From: JADKAV01 sp963732355
GTDB taxonomy: Bacteria; Actinomycetota; Actinomycetes; S36-B12; UBA10799
Assembly (NCBI GenBank): GCA_963732355.1
Contig: CAVSZD010000011.1
Coordinates: 310,001 to 374,000, forward strand
Length of the DNA: 64,000 bases
Reading direction: 5' to 3'
The notes under the pieces are model-generated. The model worked only from the letters and a program-made list of their open reading frames with translations. It did no database searches and was not told the origin of the DNA. The translations under genes were made by a program, and so were the position numbers. Of the stretch, positions 1 to 7,812 are shown piece by piece (within the stretch, counting starts at the first letter, position 1; each line of letters opens with the position of its first letter).

Positions 1-867
1 CATGTCGGCGAGCATGAACTGGATTCCCTGGAACTCGGCGATCGCCTTGCCGAACTGCTTGCGCTCCTTGGCGTAGTCGATCGCCAGGTCCAACGCCCCT
101 TGGGCCATGCCGACGGCCTGTGCGCCGATGCAGATGCGGGTGAGGTCGAGGGTTTTCATGGCCGTGGCCCAACCCGTGCCCTCACCACCGATCATGCGGT
201 CGACGGGCAGTTCAACATTGTCGAAATACAGCTCACGTGTCGGGGAGCCCTTGATGCCGAGCTTGCGCTCCGGGGCGCCCAAGGAGAACCCGGGGTCATC
301 GGCGTGAACGACAAAAGCGCTTATGCCCTTGGGCCCGGAACCGGGATCGGTTGAGGCCATGACCGTGTAGTACTTCGAAACCCCCGCGCCGGTGATCCAG
401 CGCTTCGCGCCGTTGAGCACCCAGGTGTCCCCCTGCTTGACCGCACGACTCTTCATGCTCGCTGCGTCGCTGCCGGCCTCCGGTTCACTGAGCGCATAGG
501 AGAACATCGCCTCGCCGCTGGCAACCTGCGGCAGATAGCGCTGCTTGAGGTCCTCGTCCCCGCCGACGAGCAACGGGGTGGTCCCAAGTTTGTTCACTGC
601 CGGGATCAACGAGGACGAACCGCAGACGCGGGCGACCTCTTCGATCACGATGCACGAGGCCAGGTTGTCCCCACCGCTTCCCCCGTACTCCTCGGGGATG
701 TGGATGGCATGGAAGCCGCTGGCAGCCAACGCCTCGTAGACATCCCACGGGAACTCCCCCGTGTCATCGATCTCAGCGGCCCGCGGCGCGATCTTGTCCG
801 TGGCCAGTGCGCGCACGGCGTTCTGCAGCTCGCGGTGCTCCTCGGGCAGGCGGTAGACATCGTCCAT
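1..867 (-). CDS. acyl-CoA dehydrogenase, C-terminus beyond window
   Basis: FAD-dependent acyl-CoA dehydrogenase that introduces the alpha,beta double bond in acyl-CoA degradation. The first 289 residues are visible: an N-terminal helical domain (EEYGGSGGDNLA near residue 60), the flavin-contact segment SEPEAGSDAASMK, and the start of the C-terminal helical domain (ERKQFGKAIAEFQ). The catalytic Glu region lies outside the window. ATG at 867 has a GGAGAAG ribosome site. It runs away from the PEBP-like gene at 966. Its chain-length preference cannot be read from sequence. A second, full-length paralogue lies at 3620-4774. Confidence 0.93.
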   Translation of the reverse strand, partial: MDDVYRLPEEHRELQNAVRALATDKIAPRAAEIDDTGEFPWDVYEALAASGFHAIHIPEEYGGSGGDNLASCIVIEEVARVCGSSSLIPAVNKLGTTPLLVGGDEDLKQRYLPQVASGEAMFSYALSEPEAGSDAASMKSRAVKQGDTWVLNGAKRWITGAGVSKYYTVMASTDPGSGPKGISAFVVHADDPGFSLGAPERKLGIKGSPTRELYFDNVELPVDRMIGGEGTGWATAMKTLDLTRICIGAQAVGMAQGALDLAIDYAKERKQFGKAIAEFQGIQFMLADM

Positions 868-953
868 GTTCTTCTCCGATCGTTCCCGCAACCATCGTAC
901 GAACGGGCTACGGCGACTGATTCAGACGGCACCTGCACGGCCCTGAGCAGGTT

Positions 954-959
954 TAGGAT
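954..959 (+). promoter_or_regulatory. -10 hexamer TAGGAT, leaderless start at 966
   Basis: Exactly six bases separate the hexamer from the ATG at 966, so transcription should begin at or next to the start codon. No convincing -35 was seen. Confidence 0.55.
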
Positions 960-965
960 CGAGGT

Positions 966-1505
966 ATGGAACTCAAGCGCAGTCGGCCCGGGGGGCCTTA
1001 CGAATCTCTGCCTGAGGTGCCCTCCTTCACGGTGACCAGCGAGGACATCGCAGACGGGCAGTTGTTGCCCATGGGGCACGTGCATACCAGCGCTGGGGGC
1101 GCTGACATATCGCCGCAACTGTCCTGGTCGGGCTTTCCCTCAGAGACCAGGAGTTTCGCGGTCACCTGCTTCGACCCTGACGCCCCCACCCACAGTGGCT
1201 GGTGGCACTGGCTGGCTGTCAACATCCCCGCGTCGGTCACTTCACTGGCACCCGGGGCGGGCGCCGCGGACGGCTCGGGGATGCCCGAAGGGGTCGTGCA
1301 GTTCCGCACCGACTACGGGTCGTTCGGCTACGGAGGTGCGGCGCCGCCGCCAGGAGATCACGACCATCGCTACTTCTTCGCGATCCATGCCCTGGATGTC
1401 GATCAGCTGGACCTGGCGCCCGACACCCCAGCAGCGATCGTCGGCTTCAACCTCACGGCCCACACCATTGCGCGCGCCGTGCTGGTAGCCACGTTCAAGC
1501 ACTGA
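966..1505 (+). CDS. YbhB/YbcL-type PEBP (Raf kinase inhibitor-like) protein
   Basis: Phosphatidylethanolamine-binding-protein fold; the bacterial members have no firmly known role. The family core is clear: SPQLSWSGFP, then CFDPDAPTHSGWWHW (the DPDAP anion-binding motif), NIPAS, DYGSFGYGGAAPPPGDHDHRY, and FFAIHALD. The 179 residues match the usual bacterial length. There is no signal peptide, so it is probably cytoplasmic. The gene is preceded by TAGGAT at six bases from ATG, so it is probably leaderless. It converges with the CoA-binding gene, leaving four bases between the stops. Confidence 0.93.
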   Translation: MELKRSRPGGPYESLPEVPSFTVTSEDIADGQLLPMGHVHTSAGGADISPQLSWSGFPSETRSFAVTCFDPDAPTHSGWWHWLAVNIPASVTSLAPGAGAADGSGMPEGVVQFRTDYGSFGYGGAAPPPGDHDHRYFFAIHALDVDQLDLAPDTPAAIVGFNLTAHTIARAVLVATFKH

Positions 1506-1509
1506 TCCG

Positions 1510-1989
1510 TCAAGCGGCAGGTCCCAGCCGCGGCCAGTCCGCCGCTGGACACCGGTCCATCACCACGGCGAGTCCCGCATTCCTGGCTCGCACGGCAGCG
1601 GCCTCGTCGATCACATCGAACTGCAGCCACACCGCGCCCGCGCCCACCTCGATGGCCGCGTCCACCACCGGACCCACCAACTCGCTACGCACGAAGCAAT
1701 CGACCACGTCCGGGGGTCCGAGCAAAGCAGCGGCCTGCTGCACGGTCGCGAACGCCCGCTCTCCGAAGATGTCCTCGGTGCGCGGATGGATCGGCGTGAT
1801 GGACCGGCCTTTGCGGTTGAGGAAATCCGCAACACCGTAGGCGGCCCGCGCCCGGTTGTCACTCAGGCCGACGATGAACCAGGTTTGGGCATCAGCCAGC
1901 AGCCGCGCGACGAGGTCGTCGTCACCGTACAGCTCTGGGTCCCGTTGGGGACCGGACTGGCCCGGCAGCCGGCATGAGTCCCCGTTCAC
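1510..1989 (-). CDS. CoA-binding protein (YccU-like)
   Basis: Small Rossmann-fold CoA-binding domain protein of about 159 residues. The core is WFIVGLSDNRARAAYGVA, then ITPIHPRTEDIFG, DVVDCFVRSE, GAGAVWLQFDVIDE and the closing VVMDRCPAADWPRL, all typical of this family. GTG at 1989 overlaps the purE stop as GTGA, the coupling used repeatedly in this genome, so it should be the last gene of an acyl-CoA dehydrogenase-purK-purE-CoA-binding operon. No enzymatic role is established for the family. Confidence 0.88.
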   Translation of the reverse strand: MNGDSCRLPGQSGPQRDPELYGDDDLVARLLADAQTWFIVGLSDNRARAAYGVADFLNRKGRSITPIHPRTEDIFGERAFATVQQAAALLGPPDVVDCFVRSELVGPVVDAAIEVGAGAVWLQFDVIDEAAAVRARNAGLAVVMDRCPAADWPRLGPAA

Positions 1990-2483
1990 TTGACGCCCTT
2001 TCGGACCGACTCGCCCTTGGCTGCGGCGCTTTCGCGCAGGGCACGTTGGAACTCCACCATGCGAGTGGACAGGACCGGGTCGCTGACCGCGAGGATCCGC
2101 ACCGCCAACAGGCCGGCATTGCGGGCGTTTCCGATGGCCACGGTCGCCACCGGGACCCCCGCGGGCATCTGCACGATTGACAGCAGCGAGTCGAGGCCGT
2201 CGAGCCTGGCCAGAGGCACCGGAACCCCAATCACCGGGAGTGGGGTGACTGCGGCCAGCATGCCCGGGAGGTGTGCTGCTCCGCCCGCCCCGGCGATGAT
2301 CACCTTGAGTCCACGATCGGCAGCGGTCCGCCCGAAGTCCAGCATCTCCTCGGGCATCCTGTGTGCCGAGACGACATCGGCCAGACATGCGACGCCCAAC
2401 TCCTGACAGGCCTCCACGGCTGCGGACATGACCGGCCAGTCCGAATCGCTGCCCATGACCACAGCGACTTGCGGATCACTCAT
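1986..2483 (-). CDS. purE: N5-carboxyaminoimidazole ribonucleotide mutase PurE
   Basis: Converts N5-CAIR to CAIR in purine biosynthesis, acting on the product of the adjacent PurK. 165 residues. The nucleotide/CO2-binding start is intact (VVMGSDSDWPVM), followed by VVSAHRMPEEML with the catalytic His, IIAGAGGAAHLPGM and PVIGVPVPL. The combination with purK marks it as class I. It overlaps purK by 8 bp upstream and the CoA-binding gene by 4 bp downstream. Confidence 0.97.
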   Translation of the reverse strand: MSDPQVAVVMGSDSDWPVMSAAVEACQELGVACLADVVSAHRMPEEMLDFGRTAADRGLKVIIAGAGGAAHLPGMLAAVTPLPVIGVPVPLARLDGLDSLLSIVQMPAGVPVATVAIGNARNAGLLAVRILAVSDPVLSTRMVEFQRALRESAAAKGESVRKGVK

Positions 2484-3627
2484 CGATGACTCCTTGGAAG
2501 TAGTCGGCCGCGTGTCTGGCCCTTTCCAACAGTTCCTGCTCGTCGGTGCCCAAGACGGTCACGTGCCCCACTTTGCGCCCCGGCCGAACACCCTTGCCGT
2601 ACAGATGTACCTTCAACCCCGGGTCCCTGGCCATCACGTGTTTGTACGCCGCATGCAGGTCAGCGATGTCCCCACCGAGCACGTTGGCCATGACCGCCTT
2701 CGGCTGCCGCGGCCGCGGGTCTCCCAGCGGGAGGTCGAGCACTGCGCGCAAGTGGTTCTCGAACTGTGAGGTGTGCGCCCCTTCGATGCTCCAGTGCCCC
2801 GAGTTGTGCGGGCGCATGGCCAACTCGTTGATGACCAGCCCACCGGGGGTGTCGAAGAGTTCCACGGCCAGCATGCCGACGACGCCCAATTCCTTGGCGA
2901 TGCGCAGCGCGAGTTCCTCGGACTGTTCGGCTGTCGCCCCGTGCGGGGTTGTGGGGGCAATCACCTCCACGCAGATGCCATCGGACTGCACAGTGCGAAC
3001 CGGCGGGTACGCGACAGCCTGTCCGTGCGGGGACCTGGCCACCTGTACGGCGATCTCCTGGGTGAAACCCACGAGTTCCTCGACCAGCCACACAGCACCC
3101 GGCCCGAGATCGTGCGACATCACCTCAGCAGCCTCGGCCGGCGATCCGACGACCCAGACCCCCTTGCCGTCGTAGCCGCCTTTCGACGCCTTGAGCACCT
3201 TGGGCCACTCCGAGCCGAAGTCCGCCACCTCATGCGGCGACTGCACGACCTGCCACGCAGGCACCGGGAAGCCCGCCTGCTCCAGGCGGTGCCGCATCGC
3301 CACCTTGTCCTGGGCGAAGGCCAATGCGCCAGATCCGGGGTGCACAGCAATCCCCTCGGCCTCAAGGGTTTCGACAATCTCGCGCGGGACGTGCTCGTGG
3401 TCGAAGGTGACCACATCGACCCCCCTGGCCAATTCGAGGATGGCTTCGAGGTCGCCGGCACCACCCACCGCCACCGCCGGGATGACCTGAGCCGCGCTGT
3501 CGTCCGGGGAGTCCGCAAGAACGTGCAACTGGATGCCCAACGCGATCGCCGGCTGCTGACTCATCCGGGCCAGCTGGCCACCACCGATGATCCCGACCCG
3601 GGGCGTTCCCGCAGGCAGTTCAGGCAC
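2476..3627 (-). CDS. purK: N5-carboxyaminoimidazole ribonucleotide synthase PurK
   Basis: ATP-grasp enzyme that carboxylates AIR with bicarbonate to N5-CAIR. 383 residues, normal length. Visible are the N-terminal GIIGGGQLARM loop, VTFDHEHVP, the ATP-grasp segment PKVLKASKGGYDGKGVWV and the metal-binding VELFDTPGGLVINELAMRPHNSGHW. The GTG start overlaps the end of the acyl-CoA dehydrogenase by 8 bp, and its own end overlaps purE by 8 bp, so all are one transcript. Confidence 0.97.
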   Translation of the reverse strand: MPELPAGTPRVGIIGGGQLARMSQQPAIALGIQLHVLADSPDDSAAQVIPAVAVGGAGDLEAILELARGVDVVTFDHEHVPREIVETLEAEGIAVHPGSGALAFAQDKVAMRHRLEQAGFPVPAWQVVQSPHEVADFGSEWPKVLKASKGGYDGKGVWVVGSPAEAAEVMSHDLGPGAVWLVEELVGFTQEIAVQVARSPHGQAVAYPPVRTVQSDGICVEVIAPTTPHGATAEQSEELALRIAKELGVVGMLAVELFDTPGGLVINELAMRPHNSGHWSIEGAHTSQFENHLRAVLDLPLGDPRPRQPKAVMANVLGGDIADLHAAYKHVMARDPGLKVHLYGKGVRPGRKVGHVTVLGTDEQELLERARHAADYFQGVIDE

Positions 3628-4774
3628 CGGGCAACCCGAGGTCGCGGGCGATCAGCATTCGTTGCACCTCGCTGGTGCCCTCGCCGATCTCCAGGATCTT
3701 CGCGTCGCGATAGAAGCGCCCCGCCGGGTACTCGAGCATGAACCCGTAACCTCCGTGGACCTGTGTGGCCGACCTGGCGTTGTCCATGGCGGCTTCGGAT
3801 GTGTACAACTTGGCGATCGCCGCCTGCTGCTTGAAGGGTTCGCCACGCTGCATCCGGCCGGCTGCTTCCCTCCACGCGAGGCGCGACAGGTGAGCACGCA
3901 CCTCCATGTCGGCGATCATGAACTGGATCGCCTGGTTGCTCCCGATCGGACGACCGAAGGCCTCCCGCTCATGGGCGTAGCGCACGGACTCGTCCACGCA
4001 CCCCTGGGACAGCCCGGTGGCCAGTGCGGCGATCGCGATCCGGCCCTCATCGAGGATGGACAGGAACTGCGCATAGCCACGTCCGCGCTGCCCGACCAGG
4101 TTCGTCGCGGGCACACGCACGTCGACCAGCGACACCTCGCGGGTGTCCGATGCGTCCCACCCGACCTTCTTGTAGGGCTCGGACACGCTCAAGCCCGGCG
4201 TTCCGGCCGGAACCAGGATGCTGGAGATCTCCTTACCGCGGTCGGTCTCGCCGGTGACGGCAGTGACGGTGATGAGCCCGGTGATATCGGTACCGGAGTT
4301 GGTGATGAAGGCTTTGCTGCCGTTGATGACCCACTCATCGCCATCGAGGCGGGCCGTGGTCCGGGTGCCCCCGGCGTCGGAGCCAGCCGCTGGTTCAGTC
4401 AGACCGAATGCCCCGAGCATCCGCCCCGAGGTCAGTTCCGGCAACCACTTGCGCTTCAGCTCCTCGGTGCCGAACCGGAAGATCGGCATGGCGCCCAGGC
4501 TGACGGCCGCCTCCAGCGTGATCGCAATCGACGAGTCGACCCGGGCGAGTTCCTCGATGGCCACGCACAAGGCGGTGTAGTCCCCGTCCATCCCGCCGTA
4601 TTCCTGGGGGAACGGCAGGCCGAACAGCCCCATTTGGGCCATCTGCTCGATGAGCGGATACGGGAACTCACCTCGCATGTAGTAATCCCCAATGACAGGG
4701 GCAACAGCGTCCTGGGCGAACTGCGCCACTGTCTTGCGCAACGCCTCGTGTTCCTCAGAAAGTCGCAGGTCCAT
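3620..4774 (-). CDS. acyl-CoA dehydrogenase (complete)
   Basis: Full-length flavoprotein of 384 residues. FAD-binding LTEPAAGSDAGGTRT and WVINGSKAFITNSG, the Arg-rich AHEREAFGRPIGSNQAIQF stretch, and the C-terminal FYRDAKILEIGEGTSEVQ carrying the likely catalytic Glu at the short/medium-chain position are all present. I chose ATG 4774 (MDLRLSEEHEALRKT), where family homology begins and a GAAGGCGG ribosome site lies just upstream. An upstream in-frame ATG at 4816 adds a stretch without family resemblance. First gene of the purK-purE transcript, an order common in actinobacteria. Confidence 0.94.
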   Translation of the reverse strand: MDLRLSEEHEALRKTVAQFAQDAVAPVIGDYYMRGEFPYPLIEQMAQMGLFGLPFPQEYGGMDGDYTALCVAIEELARVDSSIAITLEAAVSLGAMPIFRFGTEELKRKWLPELTSGRMLGAFGLTEPAAGSDAGGTRTTARLDGDEWVINGSKAFITNSGTDITGLITVTAVTGETDRGKEISSILVPAGTPGLSVSEPYKKVGWDASDTREVSLVDVRVPATNLVGQRGRGYAQFLSILDEGRIAIAALATGLSQGCVDESVRYAHEREAFGRPIGSNQAIQFMIADMEVRAHLSRLAWREAAGRMQRGEPFKQQAAIAKLYTSEAAMDNARSATQVHGGYGFMLEYPAGRFYRDAKILEIGEGTSEVQRMLIARDLGLPGA

Positions 4775-4838
4775 ATCGATCCGCCTTCGGTGAGCAAAAT
4801 CACGGCTGAGATCCACACTAGTTACCCATCCGTGCAGT

Positions 4839-4844
4839 TACCCT
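4839..4844 (+). promoter_or_regulatory. -10 hexamer TACCCT, leaderless start at 4851
   Basis: Six bases to the GTG at 4851. The GAGGAG between them sits too close to the GTG to act as a ribosome site. Confidence 0.5.
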
Positions 4845-4850
4845 GAGGAG

Positions 4851-5342
4851 GTGAGTTCCCCCGTTGCCCTCAAAGCCATCTGGCTGCGCTTCGAGGACCT
4901 TGTCCACCAGATCGCCAAGTTCGGTGTGGTCGGTCTGGTCGCGTTGGTGGTTGACGTCGGGGTGTTCAACCTTCTTCGTTACGCGGGCGGCGAGGGCCCC
5001 TTCTACGACAAGCCTTTGACCGCCAAGGTGATCTCCGTGATCGTGGCCACAACCGTGGCCTACATCGGCAACCGGATCTGGACCTTCTCGGACCGCGGCC
5101 GCACCAGCTACGCCCGCGAGTACTTCCTGTTCTTCCTGCTCAACGGCATCGCCCTGATGATCACGTTGAGCTGCCTGTGGTTCAGCCACTACGCATTAGG
5201 ACTAACCAGCCCCTTGGCCGACAACATCTCAGCCAACGTAATCGGCCTGGGCCTGGGAACGCTGTTCAGGTTCTGGTCCTACCGCAAGTGGGTCTTCCCC
5301 GAGTTGCCCGAGAGTGTCGTCGCCGACGAGTCGATGGTCTGA
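4851..5342 (+). CDS. GtrA-family membrane protein
   Basis: 163-residue integral membrane protein with four hydrophobic segments (about residues 22-45, 58-75, 95-113 and 125-145). The family hallmarks are KFGVVGLVALVVDVGVFNLL, VATTVAYIGNRIWTFSDRGR and the closing GLGTLFRFWSYRKWVFPE. GtrA proteins are thought to help flip or transfer polyprenyl-linked sugars for cell-wall polymers; the substrate here is unknown. It is divergent from the acyl-CoA dehydrogenase. Confidence 0.92.
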   Translation: MSSPVALKAIWLRFEDLVHQIAKFGVVGLVALVVDVGVFNLLRYAGGEGPFYDKPLTAKVISVIVATTVAYIGNRIWTFSDRGRTSYAREYFLFFLLNGIALMITLSCLWFSHYALGLTSPLADNISANVIGLGLGTLFRFWSYRKWVFPELPESVVADESMV

Positions 5343-5348
5343 GGTCTC

Positions 5349-5927
5349 TCACAGACCGCTGGGCAATTGTGAAAGCCACTGCGCGAAACGCTGCTTGAGC
5401 TCGTCGCGCTGCTGTTCATCACCGGCGATGACATCGATGCCCCCGTCATACGGGTGCACCAGCCATTCGAAGGTCCGCGGGGCCACGATGACTTCGGCGG
5501 TCCGGTCGTCAGCCACCCAGTCGAGCAGCAGGGCATCCAGCGCCTCCTGTGCCCCCACCGCCTGGGAATTCACCTGGGTCGCGTAGACCGTCGTCGCCCT
5601 CTCGGCGGGCACACTTGTCCACGGTGAGGCGGGCATCAGTTCAGCCAGGTCTGGATGGCGCGCTGCCGGCGCCTTGGCCGCCCAGCCGCAGGTGGTCACC
5701 AACTCGGGTTCGCCCAACGCGTCGAGCACGGACCGGTATCGGTTGAGGACTTCGCGGCGCTGCGGAACCGTGCGGGCGATGCGCTCCCCGCCGGGCAGCG
5801 TATGGAACCGCACCCACCGGTGCGACAGGTCCTCCCGCAGGGAACTGCCCAGGGGCGCGACGTGGCTTCCAACGGCTTGATCCCACGTCGACGAGAGTTG
5901 ATCGACATCGTCCCACGGCTGAGGCAT
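5349..5927 (-). CDS. DUF3885-like protein
   Basis: 192-residue soluble protein. WVRFHTLPGGERIA, the CGW segment and the C-terminal WLVHPYDGGIDVIA followed by ERDELKQRF-like sequence (here QQRDELKQRFAQWLSQLPSGL across 20+ residues) recall DUF3885 proteins, a family of unknown function. I chose ATG 5927. The open frame extends upstream to 6164, but that part translates an 18-bp tandem repeat and the palindrome and is unlikely to be coding. It converges with GtrA. Confidence 0.6.
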   Translation of the reverse strand: MPQPWDDVDQLSSTWDQAVGSHVAPLGSSLREDLSHRWVRFHTLPGGERIARTVPQRREVLNRYRSVLDALGEPELVTTCGWAAKAPAARHPDLAELMPASPWTSVPAERATTVYATQVNSQAVGAQEALDALLLDWVADDRTAEVIVAPRTFEWLVHPYDGGIDVIAGDEQQRDELKQRFAQWLSQLPSGL

Positions 5928-5987
5928 TGCACCACGGTACGGCCACCCGGCGGAGCAGGCACGCCGAGGTCCGGCGGTCGGGCCAAT

Positions 5988-6107
5988 CCCGCCCGCGTTG
6001 CCGAACCCGCCCGCGTTGCCGAACCCGCCCGCGTTGCCGAACCCGCCCGCGTTGCCGAACCCGCCCGCGTTGCCGAACCCGCCCGCGTTGCCGAACCCGC
6101 CCGCGTT
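5988..6107. repeat. 18-bp tandem repeat, six units plus a partial
   Basis: Unit CCCGCCCGCGTTGCCGAA is repeated head to tail with no visible mismatch. The last partial unit (CCCGCCCGCGTT) runs into the palindrome at 6106, whose left flank in other copies is also GCCCGCGTTAGAGG. The array therefore looks grown from the palindrome's own edge. Confidence 0.9.
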
Positions 6108-6171
6108 AGAGGTTGTGCTGTTGGTTAGCGAAACAACGCGTGGATTCTCTAACCAACAGCACAACCTCTAA
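6106..6171. repeat. 66-bp palindromic repeat, copy 1
   Basis: Two 23-bp arms (6106-6128 and 6149-6171) are exact reverse complements and enclose a 20-bp centre containing ACGCGT. The arm begins TTAGAGGTTGTGCTG. The same element recurs at 14048, 44791, 53887, 63427 and 63626. Confidence 0.92.
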
Positions 6172-6183
6172 CCAGGGCCTGGT

Positions 6184-6266
6184 TGAGGCCGGGCCCACAC
6201 TGAGGCCGGGCCCACCTGAGGCGGGGTCCACCACTGAGGCCGGGCCCACACTTGAGACCGGGCCCT
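6184..6266. repeat. degenerate tandem repeat, about 17 bp, five units
   Basis: Units resemble TGAGGCCGGGCCCACAC and start near 6184, 6201, 6217, 6234 and 6253. Copies differ by small indels. The array reaches the stop of the carboxyltransferase gene. Confidence 0.8.
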
Positions 6267-7782
6267 AAACCGGGGTGACCCCGTGCCGCCGACGTGAGAA
6301 GGACCGGTCCTTGGTGCGGGCTCTGGCGATCCGGGTGATCAACTCCGCGCGCAGGTCCTCGGGCTCGATCACAGCGTCCACCACCAACTCCGAGGCAAGG
6401 CGCATGACGTCGATGTCCTGCTCGTACTCCTCGCGCATCGTCAGGATGAACTTGGTGCGCTCGTTCTCAGTCTCCAGGGCCGCGATCTTGTTCGCATAAA
6501 CGGCGTTCACCGCGGCCTCGGCGCCCATCACAGCGATCTTCGCCGTGGGCAGGGCGATGGTTGCGTCAGGGTCGAAGCCGGGCCCGGCCATTGCGTACAG
6601 CCCGGCCCCGTAGGCCTTGCGCACAACCACGCAGAACTTCGGCACGGTCGCCTCACTGATTGCGGTGATCATCTTCGCGCCGTGACGGATGATCCCCTGC
6701 TTCTCGACCTGGGTGCCCACCATGAACCCCGGAACATCGGACAGGAACACGAGCGGAACGTTAAAGGCATCGCACAATTGTACGAACCGGGAGGCCTTGT
6801 CCGCGGAGTCCACGAACAGCGCCCCACCTTTGGACATCGAGTTGTTGGCCACGATCCCCACCACCTCGCCGTCGAGCCGGGCGAACCCGACGATCAACTC
6901 GGTGGCCCACAACGCGTGGATCTCGAAGAAGGAATCGGCGTCGACCAGCCCCCGGATGTAGCGGTACATGTCGAAGGATTGCCGCTCGGACTCGGGGACC
7001 AATGCCCGCAGATCGACGTTCCCGGGTTCGGCCGGGGCGGCGGCCGGCGCTGCCTGCTCCCAATTGGCGGGCAGGTAACTCAGATATCTGCGCACTCCGA
7101 GCAGCGCGTCCGCCTCGCTCTTGACCAGCATGTGGCCCACCCCTGAATCCACGCAGTGCACACGCGCGCCGCCCATTTCCTCCAAGGTGGTCTTCTCGCC
7201 GGTGACCATCTGCACCATGCGGTCGCTGGCCAGATACATGCTCGCGTTGCCCTCGACCATGATCACGATGTCGCAGAAGGCAGGGATGTAGGCCCCTCCG
7301 GCCGCCGACGGTCCGAACAGCGCGCACACCTGCGGGATCGCTCCGCTGGCCTTGACCTGAGTGTGGAAGATCTTGCCCGCGCCACGTCGGCCTGGGAAGA
7401 GGTCGACCTGGTCGGTGATCCGGGCGCCGGCCGAGTCGACGAGGTAGACCATCGGAACCCCGGTCTTCAGCGCCACCTCAATGATGCGGATGATCTTCTC
7501 AACGGTCCGCGCGCCCCACGAGCCGGCCTTCACGGTCGAGTCGTTGGCCATCAAGCAGACCTCGCGGCCGTCGATGGTGGCTGTCCCGGTCACAACTCCG
7601 TCGGCGGGCAGACCTTCGGCCTTCACGTTGGCGTACAGACCGTCTTCGATGAAAGAACCCGCGTCAACCAATCTGTCGATGCGTTCACGTGCGAACATCT
7701 TCCCGCGCCGCGCGTTGGCCGTGTGGTACTTCGGGGCACCGCCGGCCTTGACCTGCTCAGACAGACTCGTCAAATCCTCCAC
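6265..7782 (-). CDS. acyl-CoA carboxylase carboxyltransferase subunit
   Basis: 505-residue biotin-dependent carboxyltransferase (crotonase fold, both halves in one chain). It transfers CO2 from biotin to an acyl-CoA. The N-terminal KYHTANARRGKMFARERIDRL is typical. Oxyanion-type glycines appear in GPSAAGGAYIPAF and in RKAYGAGLYAMAGPG, and DVPGFMVGTQVEKQGIIRHG matches the second domain. It resembles propionyl/methylcrotonyl-type beta chains; the substrate is undecided. GTG 7782 lies six bases after TACGCT, so it is probably leaderless. It has no adjacent biotin subunit and may use the one at 14181. Confidence 0.9.
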   Translation of the reverse strand: MEDLTSLSEQVKAGGAPKYHTANARRGKMFARERIDRLVDAGSFIEDGLYANVKAEGLPADGVVTGTATIDGREVCLMANDSTVKAGSWGARTVEKIIRIIEVALKTGVPMVYLVDSAGARITDQVDLFPGRRGAGKIFHTQVKASGAIPQVCALFGPSAAGGAYIPAFCDIVIMVEGNASMYLASDRMVQMVTGEKTTLEEMGGARVHCVDSGVGHMLVKSEADALLGVRRYLSYLPANWEQAAPAAAPAEPGNVDLRALVPESERQSFDMYRYIRGLVDADSFFEIHALWATELIVGFARLDGEVVGIVANNSMSKGGALFVDSADKASRFVQLCDAFNVPLVFLSDVPGFMVGTQVEKQGIIRHGAKMITAISEATVPKFCVVVRKAYGAGLYAMAGPGFDPDATIALPTAKIAVMGAEAAVNAVYANKIAALETENERTKFILTMREEYEQDIDVMRLASELVVDAVIEPEDLRAELITRIARARTKDRSFSRRRHGVTPV

Positions 7783-7788
7783 ACCAGT

Positions 7789-7794
7789 AGCGTA
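7789..7794 (-). promoter_or_regulatory. -10 hexamer TACGCT, leaderless start at 7782
   Basis: On the minus strand, six bases lie between the hexamer and the GTG start of the carboxyltransferase. Confidence 0.5.
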
Positions 7795-7812
7795 TGGGCA
7801 GCGGCACCCGCG

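Larger units (their letters stand above)
5928..6264. other. gene-free, repeat-filled gap
   Basis: Between the DUF3885-like gene and the carboxyltransferase stop. It holds an 18-bp tandem repeat, one 66-bp palindrome and a degenerate 17-bp repeat, listed separately. I see no credible gene. Confidence 0.7.

Noticed and set aside
5928..6164. Gly-Gly-Phe-Gly-Asn-Ala repeat extension of the DUF3885-like protein
   Set aside because: It is the translation of an 18-bp intergenic repeat and the palindrome; the protein family begins near the ATG at 5927.
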